Notes under the pieces: generated by a model
What the model saw: the letters and a program-made list of their open reading frames with translations, nothing else
The model's database searches: none
What the model was told of the DNA's origin: nothing
Position numbers and translations under genes: made by a program
Source: JAQVXR01 sp050945755
GTDB taxonomy: Bacteria; Bacillota; Dehalobacteriia; Dehalobacteriales; Dehalobacteriaceae
Direction of reading: 5' to 3'
DNA length: 59,943 bases
Assembly (NCBI GenBank): GCA_050945755.1
Contig: JBMNTN010000007.1
Span: forward strand, 1 to 59,943
Shown: in pieces, positions 26,564 to 33,870 of the stretch
Layout of the letters: every line of letters starts with the position of its first letter
Numbering within the stretch: position 1 is the stretch's first letter

Positions 26564-27948
26564 TGCTTGACCCGCAAATTATCCGGGAACTGAAGGGGCT
26601 TTTAGGCCGGGGTCGTGTCAAGACGGATATGGAATCTTTAATTGCTTATTCATATGACGGCACCTTTCAGGAAAGACTCCCCGATGTGGTGGTAAAAGCG
26701 TTTGATGTGTCTGAAGTTTCAAAGATCATGAAAATTGCCGGTGCTTACGGTGTCCCGGTTGTTCCCAGGGGGGCCGGGACAGGTTTATCCGGCGGGGTGG
26801 TGCCCTTAAAGGGCGGTATTGTTTTGGAGATGACGGCATTTAACAGGATTATAGAAATTAATACGAGAAACAAGTATGCTGTGGTAGAACCTGGTGTGTG
26901 CACTAATGATTTTGCTGAGGCTGTGGAAAAAGCAGGCCTCTTTTATCCGCCGGATCCGGCGAGCAGCAAAAGCTCCACCCTGGGCGGCAATGTGGCCGAA
27001 TGTGCGGGCGGACCACGGGGAGTAAAATACGGAGTGACCAAGGATTATGTTATGGGCTTGGAGCTTGTCCTGCCGGATGGAGAAATCCTCAATGTGGGAA
27101 ATCAGGTGGATGGAGAGACGGGCTGGTTTGATCTGCCCTTGCTTTTTACCGGATCAGAGGGCACTTTAGGAATTATCACCAAGATTATTTTTCGCCTGAT
27201 GGATAAGCCTGAGCAAAAGCAGACTCTTTTAGCGAAATATGATCAGGTGGTTGATGCGGGAAAGACAGTGAGCAGTATCATCAAAAACGGTGTGATTCCT
27301 ACAACCATGGAGATTATGGACCGGACGACGATTCAAGCGGTGGAAAATTTTCTCAAGATTGGACTGGATACAAAGAAAGATGCTTTTCTCCTTCTGGAAG
27401 TAGACGGCTCCAAATATGAAGTGACCAAGCAGTTGGAACAGGTCAAACAAATATGCTTAGAATGTGGTGCAGTTGAAGTGGAGACGGCATCTACCAAAGA
27501 AGAGTCAGACCGGCTCTGGAAAGCGAGAAGGTCGATTTCGGGTGCCTGCGGTAAAATCAACCCGACAAAAATTGGTGAAGATGCCACCGTACCACGTAGC
27601 AAAATTCCGGAAATGATTGTCCGGTTACGGGAGATTGCCGATAAATATCAGTTGAAGATGGTTATCTTCGGTCATGCCGGAGACGGGAATTTACATCCTA
27701 ATATTCTTACGGATAAAAGAAACTCGGAAGCGATGGAGCGGGTGGAACAGGCTGTCGGTGAGCTGTTTAATGCTGCGCTAAGCCTAGGAGGTACCCTTTC
27801 AGGAGAACACGGAATCGGCTATATGAAAGCTCCTTTTTTAAAAATGGAGCTTGGGGAGATAGGTTATCAAACCTTGAAAAAGGTGAAAGAAGTTTTCGAC
27901 CCTAAGGGAGTTTTAAACCCAGGGAAAATATTTTTATCCGATAGCTAA
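26563..27948 (+). CDS. glcD: GlcD-like FAD-linked 2-hydroxyacid oxidase
   Basis: Catalytic flavoprotein of 461 residues (PCMH FAD domain plus FAD-oxidase-C). Visible are PRGAGTGLSGG, DPASSKSSTLGGNVAE, the substrate-domain GHAGDGNLHPN and GEHGIG near the C terminus. The family oxidises glycolate, D-lactate or related 2-hydroxyacids; with GlcE and GlcF beside it glycolate is a good guess, but D-lactate is possible. ATG 26563 overlaps the glcF stop (TAATG). The operon order E-F-D differs from the common D-E-F. Confidence 0.9.
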   Translation: MLDPQIIRELKGLLGRGRVKTDMESLIAYSYDGTFQERLPDVVVKAFDVSEVSKIMKIAGAYGVPVVPRGAGTGLSGGVVPLKGGIVLEMTAFNRIIEINTRNKYAVVEPGVCTNDFAEAVEKAGLFYPPDPASSKSSTLGGNVAECAGGPRGVKYGVTKDYVMGLELVLPDGEILNVGNQVDGETGWFDLPLLFTGSEGTLGIITKIIFRLMDKPEQKQTLLAKYDQVVDAGKTVSSIIKNGVIPTTMEIMDRTTIQAVENFLKIGLDTKKDAFLLLEVDGSKYEVTKQLEQVKQICLECGAVEVETASTKEESDRLWKARRSISGACGKINPTKIGEDATVPRSKIPEMIVRLREIADKYQLKMVIFGHAGDGNLHPNILTDKRNSEAMERVEQAVGELFNAALSLGGTLSGEHGIGYMKAPFLKMELGEIGYQTLKKVKEVFDPKGVLNPGKIFLSDS

Positions 27949-27957
27949 CAGCCTATC

Positions 27958-27977
27958 CCCCTCTTCTTTTAAGAGGG
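27958..27977 (+). terminator. Stem-loop after glcD (weak terminator candidate)
   Basis: CCCTCTT, loop CTTTT, AAGAGGG: a perfect 7-bp stem about 10 bp after the glcD stop, but no T-run follows on either strand. It may stabilise the mRNA end or act as a weak terminator. Confidence 0.35.
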
Positions 27978-28110
27978 AGATAAGAACTCTGTTTATAAAT
28001 GAAGACAGGTTTTAGACTCAAAAGGTTGAGACACGGAACAGGCAAAATGAAGAATATGGGAAACCGGAGATTAAAACGCAAAAGTCGACGAATGATAAAG
28101 GGAACATTAG

Positions 28111-28139
28111 TTGTACCATTATTCGGCAGGTGATATAAT
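28111..28139 (+). promoter_or_regulatory. Sigma-A promoter upstream of pgeF
   Basis: TTGTAC (28111-28116), 17-bp spacer, TATAAT (28134-28139) with an extended TG (28131-28132). It sits 33 bp before pgeF and should drive the pgeF-to-yggU genes. Confidence 0.7.
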
Positions 28140-28172
28140 AACCAGTAAGGTTTATGGAAAGGCTGGAAACAC

Positions 28173-28997
28173 ATGGGGTTTGTCCGAAAACAGGTGGATG
28201 ATATCTTGCTTTTTACCATTCCGTCATTTACTAAAACAGGTTTGGTAAAACACGGTTTTACTTCCCGCCGAGGGGGAGTTAGTTCCGGCCATTACTCTTC
28301 TCTAAATTTGGCTTTTCATGTTGGTGATAACCCGGACTGTGTCCGGGAAAACCGGAATAAAGTTCTTTCGATATTTGGATATTCTCCGGACCGGTTGGTT
28401 GCCGGGGAACAGGTACATGGGAGCCAAGTTTATGTTGTTACTGCCAAGGATGCAGGTAAAGGCGGAACATCACTGGACACAGCCATAGCCGGTACTGATG
28501 CCCTGATTACCAACAACCCCGGAGTTCTATTGAGCTCCTATTATGCGGATTGTGTCCCCTTGTTTTTTTTAGATCCGGAGCATAAAGGGATTGGACTTGC
28601 TCATGCCGGTTGGAAAGGAACTGTCCAAGAAATCGGCGTACATACTCTGAAGGCCATGTCGGAAAACTTTGGCACCGATCCGGGCTGCTGTTTGGCCGCT
28701 GTTGGCCCTTCTATCGGGCCCTGCTGTTACCAAGTGGATAGCCATGTTTATCAGCGCTTTGCCGAAAGGTTTGATTACCATCAGAATTTTTTCAAAATAG
28801 AAGCGGAAGGCAAATGGAAACTCAATCTACAAAGAGCTAACTATGAACAACTGGTTAGGGCTGGTATCAGGTCGGAAAATATAACAGTAAGTTCTTTATG
28901 CACAGCTTGTTGTCAGGACATTTTTTTCTCTTACCGGAAAGACCAAGGGAAAACGGGGCGCCAGGCGTCATTGATTATGCTCGCAGGGGAGAGTTAA
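28173..28997 (+). CDS. pgeF: PgeF/YlmD multicopper-oxidase-fold protein
   Basis: Member of the YfiH/DUF152 family (B. subtilis YlmD), named peptidoglycan editing factor in E. coli; family members also show purine-nucleoside phosphorylase or deaminase activity in vitro. The metal-binding residues are visible in YADCVPLFF, GLAHAGWKGT and PSIGPCCYQV. The length of 274 residues is normal. ATG 28173 follows a modest GGAAAGG. It heads the ylm block, as in B. subtilis. Confidence 0.9.
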   Translation: MGFVRKQVDDILLFTIPSFTKTGLVKHGFTSRRGGVSSGHYSSLNLAFHVGDNPDCVRENRNKVLSIFGYSPDRLVAGEQVHGSQVYVVTAKDAGKGGTSLDTAIAGTDALITNNPGVLLSSYYADCVPLFFLDPEHKGIGLAHAGWKGTVQEIGVHTLKAMSENFGTDPGCCLAAVGPSIGPCCYQVDSHVYQRFAERFDYHQNFFKIEAEGKWKLNLQRANYEQLVRAGIRSENITVSSLCTACCQDIFFSYRKDQGKTGRQASLIMLAGES

Positions 28998-29004
28998 TCA
29001 TCAT

Positions 29005-29991
29005 ATGAATCAGTCTTTAGGACCAAGCATGCCCAGTTCCAAATGGGAACGGCGTAAGCGGATAAGACGCAGAAATACAAAGATATTGCTTATATTTGTG
29101 CTAATATTTTTTGGCTGGATTTTTTTTGATTCGGCAAAAAATGTGATAATTAAGCACATGATAAAATATGGTACCGCAGAAGTGGGTATTTTGGAGGAAA
29201 AAGTGCCGGCTAAGGCAGTGGTTATCAGAGAGGAAAGAGTAGTTACGGCACAAGCAACAGGCACTTTTATCCCTCAGGTTGCCGAATGGGAAAAGGTGGG
29301 CGTTGGGCAGGTTATTGGATATATCGCTACGGAAAAATCTTCGGCCAATGGGGATAAGGTAAAAATTCCTGTTAAAGCGCCAATACCCGGCCTGGTTTCA
29401 TACAGCCCTGACGGATTGGAAGGGGTATTAACTGCTGATTTACTTTCCAATTTAGATACAGAAAGGCTTTCTCTTTTATTGGAGAAGAATCAGGGGATTG
29501 CTACCTCTGTTACTCAGGTTGAAAGCGGAAAGCCGGTTGTTAAAATTATAGATAATTTGGTTTATCCTTACCTTTATTTAAAGCTGTCTCCTGGTTCTTT
29601 AAAGGAGTTACCCAAGAAAGGTGATTCTCTTACAGTGAGTTTTTCCCCCAAAATAGAAAGACGCACTTTAGTATCTGATATAAAAACCGATGCATCCGGG
29701 ATCTATTTAGTTTTGGAAATTTCCGACTTTGAAGATCTGGATTTAAAAACCAGATTTATTTCTTTAGACCTAGTGCCCTTATCATTTCAGGGAATTATTC
29801 TTCCCACGGAAGCTCTCATACAAAAAGAAAACCGGGATGGAGTTATCATCCCTAAGAAGGGTATTGCAAAATGGACAGAGGTGGAAGTAAAAGGGGTAAT
29901 TAATGATCAGGCTATTGTGGACGGTTTGCATGTAGGGGACCAATATATTATTAACCCTACCCTAGTTAAGGAAGGACAACGTATCTTGTAA
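29005..29991 (+). CDS. HlyD-like membrane-anchored protein
   Basis: Protein of 328 residues with a very basic N terminus, one membrane helix (about 26-41) and an extracellular region resembling HlyD/membrane-fusion adaptors: a lipoyl-like beta segment (PAKAVVIREERVVTA), a short alpha region, and a C-terminal part ending GLHVGDQYIINP. No transporter genes are nearby. It lies 7 bp after pgeF, before yggS, a position where B. subtilis has no counterpart, so a role near the wall or division site is conceivable but unproven. ATG 29029 (AGGA upstream) is an alternative start. Confidence 0.7.
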   Translation: MNQSLGPSMPSSKWERRKRIRRRNTKILLIFVLIFFGWIFFDSAKNVIIKHMIKYGTAEVGILEEKVPAKAVVIREERVVTAQATGTFIPQVAEWEKVGVGQVIGYIATEKSSANGDKVKIPVKAPIPGLVSYSPDGLEGVLTADLLSNLDTERLSLLLEKNQGIATSVTQVESGKPVVKIIDNLVYPYLYLKLSPGSLKELPKKGDSLTVSFSPKIERRTLVSDIKTDASGIYLVLEISDFEDLDLKTRFISLDLVPLSFQGIILPTEALIQKENRDGVIIPKKGIAKWTEVEVKGVINDQAIVDGLHVGDQYIINPTLVKEGQRIL

Positions 29992-30087
29992 ACCTTTTTT
30001 TAGAGGTAGGTTAGGTGCTTTGATGCCACAATAAAAAGCAGGAAAGCCCTTGTTTATCACGAATTCTTTTTGACTGGGGGGATGAAC

Positions 30088-30777
30088 ATGTCACAAATTG
30101 GAAAGGCAATTCAAGATATTAAAAAAAATATTCAAGAAGCACAGAAGAGTCCTTTTGCAGCCAAAGAGGTATTGCTTCTTGCTGTGACCAAAACGGTAGA
30201 CCCGCTCCGGATAAATGAGGCGGTAGCCTGGGGAATTACAGCCGTTGGAGAGAATCGGGTGCAGGAGTTACAGAAGAAATTTGATCAAGTAGAGAAAAAC
30301 GTGAAATGGCACTTAATTGGTCATCTGCAGACTAATAAAGTTAAATATATAATTGATAAAGTTGCGTTGATCCATTCATTAGACAGTGTATCCTTAGCCA
30401 AAGAAATAAATAAAAGGGCAGGGCAGATTGGACGGCGCATGCCGGTTTTAGTCCAAGTAAATGTAGCGGATGAAGAAACTAAATTTGGGATTGCCCCAGA
30501 GGAAACCATCGATTTTATTAAAGAAGTTTCCGTGATGCCCAATATACATATTCAAGGTTTGATGACTATTGGTCCTTTGGTATCGGAACCGGAAGAAGTT
30601 AGGCCAGTTTTTCGCCGCTTGCGCGAATTGAGGGATGAAGTGTCTTCTTATGATTTCCCCGGGGTTGATATGCATTATCTTTCTATGGGTATGACCAATG
30701 ATTACCGGGTGGCGATCGAAGAAGGGGCCAATATCGTCCGGGTGGGCAGTGCTATTTTTGGTCAAAGAAGTGTTTGA
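30088..30777 (+). CDS. yggS: YggS/YlmE PLP-homeostasis protein
   Basis: Single-domain, alanine-racemase-like TIM barrel that binds pyridoxal phosphate and buffers its pool; no catalytic reaction is established. The PLP lysine is in LLAVTKTV, with GENRVQEL, WHLIGHLQTNK and the C-terminal SMGMTNDY and VRVGSAIFG motifs. It has 229 residues from ATG 30088, chosen because GGGGGG lies at proper spacing; TTG 30070 and ATG 30082 are possible. It corresponds to ylmE just before sepF. Confidence 0.93.
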   Translation: MSQIGKAIQDIKKNIQEAQKSPFAAKEVLLLAVTKTVDPLRINEAVAWGITAVGENRVQELQKKFDQVEKNVKWHLIGHLQTNKVKYIIDKVALIHSLDSVSLAKEINKRAGQIGRRMPVLVQVNVADEETKFGIAPEETIDFIKEVSVMPNIHIQGLMTIGPLVSEPEEVRPVFRRLRELRDEVSSYDFPGVDMHYLSMGMTNDYRVAIEEGANIVRVGSAIFGQRSV

Positions 30778-30876
30778 AATCAAAGATAAAGCAGTATTGA
30801 TATTATTTTAGGAAATTATGCCGAACGAACATGGTTTGGTAGTAACCGGCGGCAGATTTGAAAGGGGGAAAACAAA

Positions 30877-31320
30877 TTGGGTAAACTAATGGACAAATTT
30901 TTAGGTGTAATTGGATTGGAAGTGGAAGAAGAAGAAGTAATGGAGGAGCATGATGTGCTGCCGGCAGGGAGGGACGACTTTAATCGGAACAAAAAAAATA
31001 ATTTGGTAGGATTACCTACTCAAAGGCCGACGACAGTGATGCTGGTGAAAGCTAAGTCTTTTGATGAGGCAGAGTCTATTGCCAGGCAAATTAAAGAGCG
31101 CCGTTCTTTAATTGTAAATCTGGAAGAAGCGGATAAGGAAGAAGCCCAGCGTATGGTGGACTTTTTAAGTGGTACGGTTTTTGCCTTGGATGGTACGGTG
31201 CAAAAGGTAGCTTTTGGCACTTTTCTTTTTGCTACTTCAAATGTAGATGTAGTTGGGCGGATTTTGGAAGATGAAAAGGAGACACCCATTTCCAAATTAA
31301 TGCCCTGGACAAAAAAATAA
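30877..31320 (+). CDS. sepF: SepF, FtsZ-binding membrane anchor
   Basis: Cell-division protein that bundles FtsZ and links it to the membrane. The N-terminal amphipathic segment (LMDKFLGVIGL) is the membrane anchor; an acidic linker follows, then the DUF552 core (RPTTVMLVKAKSFDEAESIARQ to VDVVGRIL). It has 147 residues. The start is TTG 30877 with AAAGGGGG eight bases upstream; ATG 30889 would lose part of the anchor. It can replace FtsA as FtsZ anchor, and both are present here. Confidence 0.94.
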   Translation: MGKLMDKFLGVIGLEVEEEEVMEEHDVLPAGRDDFNRNKKNNLVGLPTQRPTTVMLVKAKSFDEAESIARQIKERRSLIVNLEEADKEEAQRMVDFLSGTVFALDGTVQKVAFGTFLFATSNVDVVGRILEDEKETPISKLMPWTKK

Positions 31321-31335
31321 AGCGGAGGCTTTTAC

Positions 31336-32148
31336 GTGATTAATGGAAAAATTGGCTTTATTGGCGCCGGCACACTAGGCGAAGCTATTATTTCCGGCCT
31401 GGAGAAAACCGGGCAGGTACTGATGGGGAATTTGTATGCAAGCGATGTCAACGAAGAGCGACTGCAGTATATAAAAGAAACATATCAGATCAATACTTGC
31501 CTGAGTAACCGGCAGTTGGTTCAGGAATGTGACATCATTCTTATTGCAATCAAACCTCAAACATTTGATGAGGCTCTTTCTGAGCTAAGAGAGTCGTTTT
31601 TGTCAAATAAACTGGTAATATCTGTTGTTGCCGGAGTTTCCGTTGCCAAACTTTATCAATATCTTCCCGACACAGTGAGTGTTGCACGGGTGATGCCTAA
31701 TACTCCTTGCCTTATCGGGAAAGGTGTTTCAGCAGTTACCTTTTCGAAAAATATAACAGATATCCATAGAGAATGGACGATGACAATTCTTGAGGCAGTG
31801 GGCAAAGTTCATGTGCTGCCGGAGCGATTAATGGATGCAGTGACCGGGTTATCTGGAAGCGGACCTGCTTATATATATTTAGTAATAGAAGCTTTGTCGG
31901 ATGCCGGTGTGAGGGCAGGATTGCCCCGGGAACTGTCACTGGATTTAGCTGTACAGACAGTGATGGGTGCGGCCGCCATGGTAGAAACAACAAAAACACA
32001 CCCGGCTGTTTTAAAAGATAAAGTTACTACACCTGCCGGGACAACGATATCTGGCCTCCATGTTTTAGAAAGAGCGGGAGTAAGAGTAGCTTTTATGGAT
32101 GCTGTGATGGCAGCAGCCCAACGCTCTAAGGAACTTGGTTCGGATTAG
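31336..32148 (+). CDS. proC: ProC, pyrroline-5-carboxylate reductase
   Basis: Last enzyme of proline synthesis, reducing pyrroline-5-carboxylate with NAD(P)H. The N-terminal Rossmann motif is IGFIGAGTLGEAII; the signature LSGSGPAYIYLVIEALSDAGVRAGL and the C-terminal TTPAGTTISGLHVLE are present. It has 270 residues. GTG 31336 follows CGGAGG. It lies between sepF and ylmG, an insertion in the ylm block common in Firmicutes outside Bacillus. Confidence 0.95.
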   Translation: MINGKIGFIGAGTLGEAIISGLEKTGQVLMGNLYASDVNEERLQYIKETYQINTCLSNRQLVQECDIILIAIKPQTFDEALSELRESFLSNKLVISVVAGVSVAKLYQYLPDTVSVARVMPNTPCLIGKGVSAVTFSKNITDIHREWTMTILEAVGKVHVLPERLMDAVTGLSGSGPAYIYLVIEALSDAGVRAGLPRELSLDLAVQTVMGAAAMVETTKTHPAVLKDKVTTPAGTTISGLHVLERAGVRVAFMDAVMAAAQRSKELGSD

Positions 32149-32158
32149 GAGGAAAAAG

Positions 32159-32416
32159 ATGACATTATTTTATTTTGTGCGTACAGCCTTTGAGGTATTA
32201 AATTGGCTGATTATTGCCAGAGTATTATTATCATGGATTAGGCATGACCCGTATCATCCGGTGATTCGGTTTATTTATGAGATAACGGAACCGGTACTGA
32301 AGCCTTTCAGGCGGTTGATTCCACCCAGACCGGGAATGCCTATTGACTGGTCGCCGATTATTGCCATCCTCGTTTTACAGTTTATTGAGCGCGCTGTATT
32401 AAGGCTATTACTGTAG
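32159..32416 (+). CDS. ylmG: YlmG/YggT membrane protein
   Basis: Small membrane protein of 85 residues with two hydrophobic helices (about 3-25 and 58-80) and the YGGT-family motif RVLLSWIRHDPYHPVIRFIYEITEPVLKPFR between them. The exact role is unknown; the gene is conserved next to sepF. ATG 32159 has a perfect AGGAGG six bases upstream. Confidence 0.9.
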   Translation: MTLFYFVRTAFEVLNWLIIARVLLSWIRHDPYHPVIRFIYEITEPVLKPFRRLIPPRPGMPIDWSPIIAILVLQFIERAVLRLLL

Positions 32417-32427
32417 GGCTGTGATTC

Positions 32428-33213
32428 ATGTATATTGACAGGGAAAAACGCCTCGCGCATTTAAAAGACCCTGAAGTGCGCCAGGCCATGATTCGGCTTC
32501 TCGAACGTTGGGAAAGAGCCTTTCGCCACCGTGATGTGGAATTGACCGGTTTTTTTGATCCTTATTACATTCAAATCAGTTCGGATTTGCTTAAGGGCCT
32601 CCCTGAAATGTCTTTTTCCGTGAGTGGGGGTTATCATCAGGCGGAACGGGCGCGGATTGCTATCTATCCAGATTCTTTTGATGTTGTGGATTTTCAACTT
32701 GGGTTTATCCGTGTGCAAGGTAATTTTAAATTTCGACAGGTCACTTACAGGGACTATTTGGGTTCTCTCTTAGGGTTAGGTTTAACAAGGGAAAAATTTG
32801 TAGATATAATAGTACTGGAGGGCGGTTGCCAGTTAATAACAGACAAGGACATTGTTCACTATTTACTGGCTAACTGGATCAAGGTGAATCAGGTTCCTGT
32901 CCAGGCTATTGAGATTAGTCCCGAAGAACTGGTGCTTCCTCCAATGAATTATAAGGAAATAAAGGCAACAGTGGCTTCTCCCAGGCTGGATGCAGTTTTA
33001 GGCATTGGTTTCGGCTGCTCCCGCACTCGGACACTTCCTGATATTAAAGGAGGCAGGGTGCGGGTAAATTATAAAACCGTTAACGATCCGTCCTTTCGGC
33101 TGAAGACGGATGATCGCATTTCCTGGCAGGGGCGAGGTCGGTTGCAGGTAGGAGAATTAACAGGGCCCTCACAAAAAGGGAGACTTTTTATCAAGATTTT
33201 CCGGTTCGTTTAG
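32428..33213 (+). CDS. ylmH: YlmH (RqcP2) S4-domain RNA-binding protein
   Basis: RNA-binding protein of 261 residues. The C-terminal S4 domain (about 185-255; TVASPRLDAVLGIGFGCSRT, KTDDRISWQGRGRLQVGE) follows a YlmH-type N-terminal region. The B. subtilis homologue is reported to work in ribosome-associated quality control as RqcP2, together with RqcH, whose gene is also in this window at 54827-56578. The ribosome site before ATG 32428 is weak. Confidence 0.9.
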   Translation: MYIDREKRLAHLKDPEVRQAMIRLLERWERAFRHRDVELTGFFDPYYIQISSDLLKGLPEMSFSVSGGYHQAERARIAIYPDSFDVVDFQLGFIRVQGNFKFRQVTYRDYLGSLLGLGLTREKFVDIIVLEGGCQLITDKDIVHYLLANWIKVNQVPVQAIEISPEELVLPPMNYKEIKATVASPRLDAVLGIGFGCSRTRTLPDIKGGRVRVNYKTVNDPSFRLKTDDRISWQGRGRLQVGELTGPSQKGRLFIKIFRFV

Positions 33214-33239
33214 ACTTATGATTTGGGAGGTGAGGGGCT

Positions 33240-33527
33240 GTGTTTGATGTAAAGGATACAGGGGATGGAGTGATTTTTAAGATTAAGGTTCAGCCCCGGG
33301 CGGCGAAAAACGAATTGACAGGTCTGATTGGTGATGCGCTTAAACTGAGAATAACTGCCCCGCCAGTGGACGGAGCCGCCAATGAAGCTGTAATCAGGTA
33401 TTTTGCCGATATTTTTCGGGTACCGAAGAAAGGAGTAACTGTTGTTTCAGGGCTGACATCCCGCCAAAAAACAATTAAGGTTATTGGGATTACCCCTGAA
33501 GAAGTCAAAAGGAAACTGCAGCTATAG
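33240..33527 (+). CDS. yggU: YggU/DUF167 family protein
   Basis: Small protein of 95 residues with the DUF167 signature KVQPRAAKNELTG and PPVDGAANEAVIRY. Function unknown; the fold is a small alpha/beta domain. GTG 33240 follows GGGAGGTGAGGGG. In B. subtilis divIVA stands at this point before ileS; here it is absent and this gene takes the position. The ileS promoter begins one base after its stop codon. Confidence 0.9.
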   Translation: MFDVKDTGDGVIFKIKVQPRAAKNELTGLIGDALKLRITAPPVDGAANEAVIRYFADIFRVPKKGVTVVSGLTSRQKTIKVIGITPEEVKRKLQL

Positions 33528-33557
33528 TTGACTTTTTTCAATTACTGTATATATAAT
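33528..33557 (+). promoter_or_regulatory. Sigma-A promoter of the ileS T-box transcript
   Basis: TTGACT (33528-33533), 18-bp spacer, TATAAT (33552-33557), starting directly after the yggU stop. Confidence 0.75.
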
Positions 33558-33580
33558 AATGGATAAAAAAGCATGTTAAA

Positions 33581-33814
33581 AGCGATGACTGGGATAAGTA
33601 GACAGGTAAGATTTCAGCGATTCCGGGATGGTGGGAGCCGGTTTTCAAACTGTCGAAATGATCACCCGGGAGCGGTGTTCTGAAATAGCAGTAAGTACAC
33701 CCGGTTTTCGGCCGTTATCCGAGAAAGTGGCTTCTTATATTTATTTATACAAGATGCAAATAGGGTGGTACCGCGGATCCTTCCCGTCCCTAATCAGGAT
33801 GGAAGGATTTTTTA
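33581..33814 (+). promoter_or_regulatory. T-box riboswitch, isoleucine-specific
   Basis: Leader RNA that senses uncharged tRNA-Ile and controls ileS by antitermination. Stem I carries AGTA (33597-33600) and the GACAG/CTGTC stem (33601-33605/33650-33654). The specifier is ATC at 33661-33663, followed by the usual A; ATC codes for isoleucine. The T-box motif AGGGTGGTACCGCG is at 33762-33775, with TGGT able to pair with the tRNA acceptor end. The terminator pairs ATCCTTCC (33777-33784) with GGAAGGAT (33801-33808) before a T-run. This fills most of the 343-bp gap before ileS. Confidence 0.95.
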
Positions 33815-33870
33815 TATTTAGAAAGCAATATTAATATGTTAGCGCTGTTATAAGAAAGGAGAACAGATTT

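Noticed and set aside
33628..33834. Open frame of 68 codons upstream of ileS.
   Set aside because: It coincides with the T-box RNA, including the T-box motif and terminator.
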